This document shows, in pieces, positions 15,671 to 21,754 of a stretch of 21,754 nt of DNA (positions are counted from its first letter, which is position 1; each line of letters starts with the position of its first letter). Made by a program: the position numbers and the translations under genes. The stretch lies in contig JBLFZF010000056.1 of the NCBI GenBank assembly GCA_047610145.1, positions 1-21,754 on the forward strand, read 5' to 3'. The notes beneath the pieces are model-generated. The model was not told where the DNA came from, did not search any database, and saw only the letters and a program-made list of their open reading frames with translations. Source of the DNA: CAJXZP01 sp047610145. Its GTDB lineage: Bacteria; Bacteroidota; Bacteroidia; Flavobacteriales_G; Salibacteraceae.

Positions 15671-16693
15671 CTATCTTGGTTTGTATTTTGATTGGCGCAA
15701 AATATGTTGAGCGTCTTCCTTATTCATTAATTCTTTTAGGGTTACGTCTGGGTTATTCGTCATATAACTTCGCACTATTTGCCAGCCTATCCAATAGCCA
15801 ATTTGTGCAGGAGATTCTCTGGGAAACCCAGCAGAAAAAGGCCCGGGTCCGGTGAGAGATCTTATTACGTGAAGATCAGTGCTGTATAATTGTTGCTCTT
15901 CAATCATTTTAGCCCAAATAGTTACTTCGTTTTCATGACACCATTTAATTTCATCTTCCATAAATCCAATTTTATAATGGTCTGGAGAAAAAGGAAATAA
16001 GGCATCCATGGCGTAAATGGACTTTCCATAATTTACAATTTGAGAAAGTACATCGTCTTTTTTGTCTTTGGGTTCAAACTCGCTCAACACCCATCCGCGC
16101 ATCATATCGTAAACCATATAGTCAGGAGTACACTTTTTACTAATAAATCCCGGTAATTGAGCCAGTGTATATATCTCATTAGAATCGCCTAAATACATGT
16201 CTAACCCAACCGCCAGTATAGAGTCCGTGACCACAATATTTCTATTCAAGCCGCCTACCATACTGGTAATGACTAAGGGTTGTTTGTTTGGGAAGTAGTA
16301 ATGATAATAACTAAAAGCGGTATTGATTTCGGAGTGATATGGAGAAAGATCATAAAATGCACTGTCTACATTTTGAAATAGTTGATGTACGTTTTTATCC
16401 ATCAAAAAGCCCATGATGTTGCGTTCAAAGCCAGGAGCATCAACGGCACCAAAGTTCATTACTCTACCGCTATAAAACTTATAAAAACTACCGTATACTT
16501 GAATAAGAGAGTCGTTATAGCTTGTGAAACTAGGTTTGGTAGCTAACCCAGTAATATCATGTTCAAACCGAAGCCATTCTAATTCTACTTTTTGGTCGGT
16601 AATGTCTACATCAAACGTATTGTCATCACAGGCAGTAAGCCCTAGGATGAGCAATAACAGACTATTGAAAATGATTGAAAATTTATGGTTCAT
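15671..16693 (-). CDS. gldB: Gliding motility lipoprotein GldB
   Basis: GldB is a cell-envelope lipoprotein essential for gliding in Flavobacterium johnsoniae and linked to the type IX secretion/gliding machinery. The 340-residue protein has a consensus lipobox, LTAC, with acylated Cys22, followed by acidic residues. The mature part includes LEWLRFEHDI, the FYKFYSGRVMNFG region, YSYYHYYFPNKQPLVITSM-like aromatic-rich sequence around residues 123-142, MRGWVLSEFEPKDKKDDVL, and a C-terminal ESPAQIGYWIGWQIVRSYM (about 298-316) that is strongly conserved in GldB. It is the first gene of the gldB-gldC-SDR operon. An exact TAnnTTTG box lies 37 bases before the start. A gene-poor 67-base divergent region separates it from the PorT-like barrel gene. 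Confidence 0.93.
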   Translation of the reverse strand: MNHKFSIIFNSLLLLILGLTACDDNTFDVDITDQKVELEWLRFEHDITGLATKPSFTSYNDSLIQVYGSFYKFYSGRVMNFGAVDAPGFERNIMGFLMDKNVHQLFQNVDSAFYDLSPYHSEINTAFSYYHYYFPNKQPLVITSMVGGLNRNIVVTDSILAVGLDMYLGDSNEIYTLAQLPGFISKKCTPDYMVYDMMRGWVLSEFEPKDKKDDVLSQIVNYGKSIYAMDALFPFSPDHYKIGFMEDEIKWCHENEVTIWAKMIEEQQLYSTDLHVIRSLTGPGPFSAGFPRESPAQIGYWIGWQIVRSYMTNNPDVTLKELMNKEDAQHILRQSKYKPR

Positions 16694-16730
16694 CGGCTTG
16701 AATATATCCTACTTTTACCCCTTAGTAGGG

Positions 16731-16738
16731 CAAATCTA
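16731..16738 (-). promoter_or_regulatory. Candidate -7 promoter box for the gldB operon
   Basis: On the minus strand this reads TAGATTTG, an exact TAnnTTTG match, ending 37 bases before the gldB start codon (16693). TTTG stretches lie upstream at spacings of about 2 and 10 bases, and an ATTG at about 26, none within 17-23 bases, so a -33 element is not evident. Confidence 0.42.
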
Positions 16739-16760
16739 CAAAACAGAACAAAGTAACGTT

Positions 16761-17510
16761 ATGCACAATATTAAATTTTACGTAATAGGCTTATTATTTT
16801 TTGGCTGTATACAATCCGGTTTTTCACAAGAAGATAGGAAAGTAGTTCTTGCATTTAAAGTAGCTCCTACATTTTCTTGGCTGGAGGCGACCAACAAAGG
16901 CTATGAGCCTAATGGGTCTTCTATGGGAATTATTTATGGTTTATTGGCAGATTTCAGATTGTTTGGGGTGGACAATTATGCGTTATCATCCGGATTTACA
17001 ATGAATCATATTTCAGGAAAACTAAATGAACCTGCTTTTTATACCGCTACCAATGGAACGGCTTCTCCCGCAAAATCAGAATCTAAGTATAAAATGACGT
17101 ACATTGATGTGCCACTAACTATTCGTTTAAAAACGAATGAAATTGGATACAATACTTTTTACGGGGAATTTGGTTCAGAGTTAGGGTTTAATATTAACGC
17201 CAAAAAAGAATATACAACTATGTATTCTGCCGGTAGTACTGGTGAATTAACTGATGATGTTTCCAGTGAAGTAAATTTATTTAGATCATCATTAGTTTTT
17301 GGTTTAGGAGTTCAACGTCACATTTCGGGGAATGCTTTTTATAGAATTGGGCTGACCTACCACAACGGACTAATCAACATCTTTGATCGTAAAGCGTATC
17401 TAGTCGATTCCAATAACAACACGGTAATGGATGGGAATGCTCCGGTTCTAGATAAAGATTTGTCGACTAAATTGAAATTTATTGAACTTCATTTAGCTAT
17501 TTTATTTTAA
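16761..17510 (+). CDS. PorT-family outer-membrane beta-barrel protein
   Basis: Predicted outer-membrane barrel of 249 residues. The open frame extends upstream to 16524 through the antisense of gldB, but ATG 16761 opens directly onto a signal peptide (FYVIGLLFFGCIQSGFSQ, cleavage about residue 22), so I chose it. The mature part alternates aromatic and polar residues in strand-like runs: FKVAPTFSWLEA, SSMGIIYGLLADFRLFG, YIDVPLTIRLKTN, FYGEFGSELGFNINA, SLVFGLGVQRHISG and a terminal LKFIELHLAILF strand. This pattern fits the PorT/OMP_b-brl_2 family. It is probably not PorT itself, since the context is gldB and nadE, but a T9SS or gliding accessory role is possible. It is the first gene of the plus-strand operon; nadE starts after a single base. 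Confidence 0.82.
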   Translation: MHNIKFYVIGLLFFGCIQSGFSQEDRKVVLAFKVAPTFSWLEATNKGYEPNGSSMGIIYGLLADFRLFGVDNYALSSGFTMNHISGKLNEPAFYTATNGTASPAKSESKYKMTYIDVPLTIRLKTNEIGYNTFYGEFGSELGFNINAKKEYTTMYSAGSTGELTDDVSSEVNLFRSSLVFGLGVQRHISGNAFYRIGLTYHNGLINIFDRKAYLVDSNNNTVMDGNAPVLDKDLSTKLKFIELHLAILF

Positions 17511-17511
17511 A

Positions 17512-18324
17512 ATGAAACACGCTTCCATACAGAAACTTATTGTGGGTTGGTTAACCAATTATGCAAAGAATACAGGGGTTAACGGTTTTGTGGTCGGTGT
17601 TTCAGGTGGAATTGATAGTGCTTTGACGAGTACATTGTGTGCGTTAACGGGGCTGAAAACCGTTTTAGTGGAGATGCCAATTCATCAACCCGTAGCTCAG
17701 GTTTCTCGGGGTAAAGAACATATTAAGTATCTAACCAATAAATTTAATAATTGTAGCGCTATGGTGATGGATTTAACCCGCACCTATGATGATTTTATTG
17801 GAGAATTATCGGTAAAGACAAACATCCATAAATCGGAAGAGATTAAGAATTTAACCGCAGGTAACACACGCGCTCGTTTAAGAATGACCGCACTTTACTC
17901 AGTGGCAGGACTAGAGGGTTTATTAGTGGCAGGTACTGGGAATAAAGTAGAAGATTTTGGCGTAGGTTTCTTTACCAAATACGGAGATGGTGGAGTAGAT
18001 ATTTCACCTATTGCCGATTTGTATAAAACACAGGTGTACGAAATGGCTAAGTTTTTAGGGGTTAATCAAAATATTTTGGGAGCTCCACCCACAGACGGAT
18101 TATGGGATGATGGACGTACCGATGAAGATCAGATTGGGGCTACCTATGCCGAGCTAGAAATAGCGATGGACTTTCAAGAAAAATATGGGAACTCGGTACC
18201 AGATGATGCTTTCAAAACGGAAAGAATGAAAGTCGTTTGGAATATTTACATTGGGAGATGGCGGGCCAATCAGCATAAAATGAACCCTATTCCGGTGTGT
18301 GAAATCCCATTAGACTTGAAGTAA
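17512..18324 (+). CDS. nadE: NAD(+) synthetase, ammonia-dependent
   Basis: This cytoplasmic enzyme performs the last step of NAD synthesis, adenylating deamido-NAD with ATP and amidating it with ammonia. The 270 residues lack the N-terminal nitrilase-type glutaminase domain of the roughly 600-residue glutamine-dependent form, so free ammonia must be the nitrogen donor. Motifs are the PP-loop SGGIDS (31-36), GNTRARLRMTALYSVAG (about 116-132), GTGNKVE for substrate binding, and FFTKYGDGGVDISPIADLYK, all typical of NadE. It follows the barrel gene by 1 base and precedes the membrane-protein gene by 3 bases, so translational coupling is likely. Confidence 0.95.
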   Translation: MKHASIQKLIVGWLTNYAKNTGVNGFVVGVSGGIDSALTSTLCALTGLKTVLVEMPIHQPVAQVSRGKEHIKYLTNKFNNCSAMVMDLTRTYDDFIGELSVKTNIHKSEEIKNLTAGNTRARLRMTALYSVAGLEGLLVAGTGNKVEDFGVGFFTKYGDGGVDISPIADLYKTQVYEMAKFLGVNQNILGAPPTDGLWDDGRTDEDQIGATYAELEIAMDFQEKYGNSVPDDAFKTERMKVVWNIYIGRWRANQHKMNPIPVCEIPLDLK

Positions 18325-18327
18325 CAT

Positions 18328-19389
18328 ATGCCAACAGAGCAGGATAAATCATTTTTACTTTCTCCAAAAATAGATGGGTTGACTATTGGTGGGTTGTCTA
18401 TTGTTTTTTTACCCATTTTCCTTTTTTTGATACCTAATGATACGGAGCTATCTACCAGCGTAGGTTGGGCTTTATATGGTGTTGCTTTTTTGGTAAATTA
18501 TCCGCATTTCACCGTTTCTTACCAGCTATTATATCTGGATTACGGAAAAAATATATGGAAGGAATTCAAATTCTTTTGGGCGGGTGTACTGGTTCCTGTA
18601 TTATTGATTGCATTTATTATCTGGTCTCACGTTGCACAATCTGTGCAGTTGCTGGCCTATTTTGTTGAATTCATGTTTGTAATTGTGGGGTGGCATTACG
18701 TTAAGCAATCGTATGGAGCAGTTATGGTTACCTCTAGTTTAAAAAACTACTCTTTCTCTAAGAGAGAACGAAATGTACTCAAGTTTAATATGTATGCACT
18801 TTGGTTGACTTCTTTTTTATCGTTTAACATTGGCGAAATGCCAACTAATGATTACTGGGGAATAAAGTATTATTCATTTAACTTCCCTATCGAAGCTATT
18901 TATACAACATATGCTTTGACGGCTTTGAGTCTGCTGGTTTTTACTGCTTTAATACTCAAAAAAATCTTAAAAACAAAAGTGTGGCCTCCGTTAAATTCTA
19001 TTCTCAGTTTTGGGTCTATTTACGCTTGGTTTTTACCCGTTCTGTATGATCCAATTTTCTTTTTAGCGATTCCGTTTTTTCATTCTATTCAGTATTTTAC
19101 GTTTGTAATAGCGTTAAAAAAGCGAGAAGGGGAGAAGAGTACAAAATCAAAAAAAGGCGGACTTAAATTAGTAGTAACGTATTTAATTGTGGCTATTGTT
19201 TCGGGGGCTTTGTTATTTGAGTTAATTCCAAGAGTACTGGATGTAGCGGTAGATTATAATCATGATTTGTTTGGTCAAGGATTGTTTCTCTTCTTGTTTT
19301 CGGTATCTATTAATATTCATCATTATTTTATTGATAATGTGATTTGGAGAAGAGATAATACGCAGGTATCCGAACACCTTTTTCACTAA
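18328..19389 (+). CDS. Histidine-rich polytopic membrane protein of unknown function
   Basis: I do not recognise a named family. The 353 residues contain about 8-9 hydrophobic segments, the first near 20-35. Conserved-looking His motifs are spread through membrane-proximal positions: NYPHFTVSY (His60), GWHYVKQSYG (His123), PFFHSIQYFTF (His252) and NIHHYFIDNVIW (His331, His332), the last with an Asp and a following basic RRD. Such a set of His residues at helix ends resembles membrane-bound metal enzymes (fatty-acid hydroxylase/desaturase and Brp/Blh carotene-dioxygenase types), but no match to their exact motifs is seen; a catalytic role is inference. A Lys-rich loop (about 264-278) is probably cytoplasmic. 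It lies 3 bases after nadE and 5 bases before the ctlX-like gene. Confidence 0.8.
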   Translation: MPTEQDKSFLLSPKIDGLTIGGLSIVFLPIFLFLIPNDTELSTSVGWALYGVAFLVNYPHFTVSYQLLYLDYGKNIWKEFKFFWAGVLVPVLLIAFIIWSHVAQSVQLLAYFVEFMFVIVGWHYVKQSYGAVMVTSSLKNYSFSKRERNVLKFNMYALWLTSFLSFNIGEMPTNDYWGIKYYSFNFPIEAIYTTYALTALSLLVFTALILKKILKTKVWPPLNSILSFGSIYAWFLPVLYDPIFFLAIPFFHSIQYFTFVIALKKREGEKSTKSKKGGLKLVVTYLIVAIVSGALLFELIPRVLDVAVDYNHDLFGQGLFLFLFSVSINIHHYFIDNVIWRRDNTQVSEHLFH

Positions 19390-19394
19390 GCGAT

Positions 19395-20294
19395 ATGAAA
19401 AAAGAGTTTACTGATAGCGTTTTTATGGTGCGTCCAGCCAATTTCGGGATAAATATTGAAACCGCACTTACCAATAGTTTTCAATCTAAAATCGCATTCA
19501 CTAGTCCGCAAGAAATCGCTCAAATGGCCGTAGATGAGTTTGACGGTGCAGTGGAGAAACTGAGAGGTTTCGATGTGGAGGTTTCTGTGTTTCAAGATAC
19601 GGATGAGCCCATAAAACCAGATGCTGTTTTTCCAAATAACTGGATTTCTACTCATTCTAGCCAAGAGGTTTTTATATATCCTATGTTAACCGAAAACCGA
19701 AAAGTAGAGGTAAGAGAGGACGTGATTCAAGAACTATTCGGCAAGAAAATTATTGATTTAAGAAATCATGAAAATCAAACTTTAGAAGGAACCGGAAGCA
19801 TGGTCATAGATCATGAGTGGGGTATTATTTACTATTGCAAATCCGAAAGAACCCATGATGATTTGGTGAAAAAAGTTGCGGAAATTCTAAATTTCATGGT
19901 TTGTGGGTTCCACGCTGCCGACCATCAAAATAAATTGATTTACCATACCAATGTAGTTATGTTTGTTATGAATGACTTTGTGGGTATTGGGTTAGAAACT
20001 ATTAAGGATAAAAAAGAAAGAGATTTCCTAATACATACGATAGAAGCATCGGGTAAACAAGTGTTAGATTTGAGTTATTACCAAATCACACAATTTGCGG
20101 GGAATATGCTACAGTTAAAAACAAAGTCGAAAGGGCATGTTTTGGTATGTTCAGAAACAGCGTGGAACTCGATGACGGAAGTCCAGAAGTTGCAAATCGA
20201 AAGAAAGACAAAAATCTGCATTTTATCTATAAGTACTATTGAACTATATGGTGGCGGGAGTGCCAGATGCATGATTGCTGAAAATTTTATTTAA
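19395..20294 (+). CDS. ctlX: CtlX-type citrulline hydrolase (arginine-deiminase-like superfamily)
   Basis: This belongs to the guanidino-group-modifying superfamily and resembles CtlX, described in Francisella as a citrulline ureidase (citrulline to ornithine, ammonia and CO2). The 299 residues carry the catalytic set in the expected order: Asp76 in KPDAVFPNNW, Glu131 in LEGTGSM, His184 in YHTNVVMFV and the nucleophile Cys292 in GGGSARCMIAENF near the C-terminus. SERTHDDLV (about 150) is close to the family's SER-T signature. It is cytoplasmic, with no signal peptide. The ATG at 19395 follows the membrane-protein gene by 5 bases. Dimethylarginine or arginine hydrolysis are alternatives within the superfamily. 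Confidence 0.87.
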   Translation: MKKEFTDSVFMVRPANFGINIETALTNSFQSKIAFTSPQEIAQMAVDEFDGAVEKLRGFDVEVSVFQDTDEPIKPDAVFPNNWISTHSSQEVFIYPMLTENRKVEVREDVIQELFGKKIIDLRNHENQTLEGTGSMVIDHEWGIIYYCKSERTHDDLVKKVAEILNFMVCGFHAADHQNKLIYHTNVVMFVMNDFVGIGLETIKDKKERDFLIHTIEASGKQVLDLSYYQITQFAGNMLQLKTKSKGHVLVCSETAWNSMTEVQKLQIERKTKICILSISTIELYGGGSARCMIAENFI

Positions 20295-20326
20295 ACTATT
20301 TTGTGGAACATTAAGATCTATTACAC

Positions 20327-21754
20327 ATGAAGATGAAAGCATTGCTATGTCTCGTATTCGGAATTTTATTTAACGTAAGTTCTGGCTTGACTCAAGAAAA
20401 AAGAAGTTTAACTCCGGATGATTTACCCGGTTGGAAAAGATTGGGGAGTGCCAAAATTTCTAATAACGGAGCGTGGGTTTCGTATGTGGTTAAACCAAAT
20501 GTAGGAGATGGAATTTTACATGTTAAGAATCCTGATTTAGGTATTGATACCACTTTTGAAAGAGGGTACAAGGCGCAATTCTCTGCGGAGAATAACTATA
20601 TCGTTTTTATGATTAAGCCGCAATTGGATTCGTTGCGTAAAATGAAAATAGCAGAGGTTCCAAAATTAAAATGGCCATCTGATACCTTGGCTATTTATGT
20701 TTTTGACCAAGATACGTTAATGAAGTTTGAAGGCGTGAAATCCTATAAAATGGCAAGTGAAGGGAGTGACTGGTTAAGTTTTCATTATAAGAAACCACAA
20801 AAGGAAAAAACGGTACCGAATGGCAAAAAGAAAAAAAAGAAGAAAAAAGTAAAAAAGGGGTCAGAGCCTAAAAGCACCAAAAAACCGATTAAAAGAAAAA
20901 CTAGTGACCTAGTGATTTTTAATCCAGTGAGCGGAGAGAAAAAACAACTCAAAAATGTAATAGAATATACTATTTCGGAATACGGGAATAGTACCGGTTA
21001 TATTCGTTCGTTTGGAGATACCATTGACAGTACGGGAGTGTATTGGTTTAATAATTCTACCGGAGTTATGGATACTTCATTTGTAGGGTTAGGAAATTCT
21101 AAAAAGCCCACTTTTAATGAATCAGGGGATGAATTTGTGTGGCTTCTTTCGGCAGATACCGGAAAGGCAAAGGCATTTTCCATGTATTCTACCAAAGGGA
21201 ACCAAGGCACGCGTATACTTATAGATACGAATGATAGGTTTTTGCCGAAGGGCCATACTGTAAGTGAAAACGGAAGAATCTACTTTTCTAAAGATGGAAG
21301 TAAAATATTTTTTGGCACGGCTCTGCGGCCGTTAGAAGAACCGAAGGATTCTATTTCAAATGAGGAGAAGTCTACCCTAGATGTGTGGTCTTGGACTGAT
21401 ATTGAAATCCAACCGATGCAGTTGTTAAATAAAGCCAAAGAGGAGAAGAAAACCTATTTGGCGGTGTTTCATTTGAATGCTCAAAAAGTGGTTCCGTTAG
21501 GAAATGATTCTACCGGAGGGATTCGTCCTTTAATAGATGGGGATAGTAGGTATGCCGTTTTGACTCAGTCAAAGGCTTATGATTTAAGCACGAGTTGGAC
21601 ATTTCCATTTCTAAGTGATTATTACCAGTTGAATGTAATAACCGGTGAAAAGGAATTAATTAAAAAGGCCGTGGGTTACAATACTTCTATGTCGCCTTCT
21701 GGTAGATATTTCGCTTATTTTAATGGCAAGGAATCGGCTTGGTATTGCATAGAT
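20327..21754 (+). CDS. S9 prolyl-oligopeptidase-type exported protein, N-terminal part (3'-truncated)
   Basis: The frame starting at ATG 20327 stays open to the window edge, giving 476 residues; the gene continues beyond. A signal peptide (MKALLCLVFGILFNVSSG) implies export. The visible part looks like the beta-propeller of S9 peptidases found in Bacteroidota: LPGWKRLGSAKISNNGAWVS at the start, then repeated blade-like phrases (AQFSAENNYIVFMI, KPTFNESGDEFVWLLS, GRIYFSKDGSKIFFGTA, NTSMSPSGRYFAYFNGKE). The catalytic alpha/beta-hydrolase domain with Ser, Asp and His would lie downstream, so activity cannot be confirmed. Residues about 167-190 form a Lys-rich insertion beginning with eight consecutive Lys. 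The gene follows the ctlX-like gene by 32 bases and may be in the same operon. Confidence 0.8.
   Translation, partial: MKMKALLCLVFGILFNVSSGLTQEKRSLTPDDLPGWKRLGSAKISNNGAWVSYVVKPNVGDGILHVKNPDLGIDTTFERGYKAQFSAENNYIVFMIKPQLDSLRKMKIAEVPKLKWPSDTLAIYVFDQDTLMKFEGVKSYKMASEGSDWLSFHYKKPQKEKTVPNGKKKKKKKKVKKGSEPKSTKKPIKRKTSDLVIFNPVSGEKKQLKNVIEYTISEYGNSTGYIRSFGDTIDSTGVYWFNNSTGVMDTSFVGLGNSKKPTFNESGDEFVWLLSADTGKAKAFSMYSTKGNQGTRILIDTNDRFLPKGHTVSENGRIYFSKDGSKIFFGTALRPLEEPKDSISNEEKSTLDVWSWTDIEIQPMQLLNKAKEEKKTYLAVFHLNAQKVVPLGNDSTGGIRPLIDGDSRYAVLTQSKAYDLSTSWTFPFLSDYYQLNVITGEKELIKKAVGYNTSMSPSGRYFAYFNGKESAWYCID

Noticed and set aside
16708..16729. CCTAC/GTAGG inverted repeat between gldB and the barrel gene as an operator
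   Set aside because: The arms are 5 bases with a 12-base spacer; position is suggestive, but the match is too short to support a call.
16524..16760. In-frame upstream extension of the PorT-like barrel gene
   Set aside because: It runs antisense through gldB, and a clear signal peptide begins at ATG 16761, so the longer start is an artefact of the open frame.
1..21754. Mobile element, phage, CRISPR array, toxin-antitoxin pair, tRNA or rRNA
   Set aside because: No transposase or integrase motifs, regular repeat arrays, tandem small gene pairs or RNA-like sequence were seen; open frames antisense to the listed genes lack family features and are treated as shadows.

Overview
The window is an AT-rich, gene-dense chromosomal segment from a member of the Bacteroidota, most likely a marine or freshwater Flavobacteriia-type organism. 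The main evidence is the adjacent gliding-motility genes gldB and gldC (found only in this phylum), an SDR-type L-threonine dehydrogenase, a CtlX-type citrulline hydrolase, PorT-family barrel architecture, weak Shine-Dalgarno sites and exact TAnnTTTG promoter boxes. I see no insertion sequence, phage gene, CRISPR array, tRNA or rRNA. No gap between genes exceeds about 230 bases.

Layout. Positions 1-5760 (+) hold a tripartite RND efflux operon: a 5'-truncated TolC-like outer-membrane protein, a lipoprotein adaptor and an inner-membrane pump with an unusual extra membrane block. A perfect 22-bp inverted repeat (5770-5816) terminates it and the convergent threonine 3-dehydrogenase gene (5829-6752, -). 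Next comes an ECF sigma factor gene (6928-7419, +) that overlaps a four-helix membrane protein gene (7403-8056, +), a candidate sensor or anti-sigma partner. A second bidirectional terminator (8076-8115) separates these from an ALDH8-like aldehyde dehydrogenase (8125-9567, -). A divergent acyltransferase with an HX5D motif (9736-11058, +) follows. The next gap carries what looks like the orphaned 3' end of an outer-membrane protein gene (11066-11185, -). A two-gene Wzz/Wzy-like polysaccharide unit (11286-13770, +) converges, with 2 bases to spare, on a small lipoprotein gene (13773-14231, -).

The right third is a divergent gliding locus. On the minus strand gldB, gldC and a TIGR01777-type SDR protein form a tight operon (16693 down to 14381). 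On the plus strand a PorT-like barrel, ammonia-dependent NAD synthetase, a histidine-rich polytopic membrane protein of unknown function, a CtlX-type hydrolase and the start of an S9 prolyl-oligopeptidase-type protein (running off the window) follow at intervals of 1-32 bases.

Most of this is ordinary envelope, motility and central-metabolism content. The parts most worth a second look are the histidine-rich membrane protein in the nadE operon, the ECF sigma/membrane-protein pair, the four-helix insertion in the RND pump and the stand-alone Wzz/Wzy pair. I do not see a clearly new defence or mobile system, and none is claimed.
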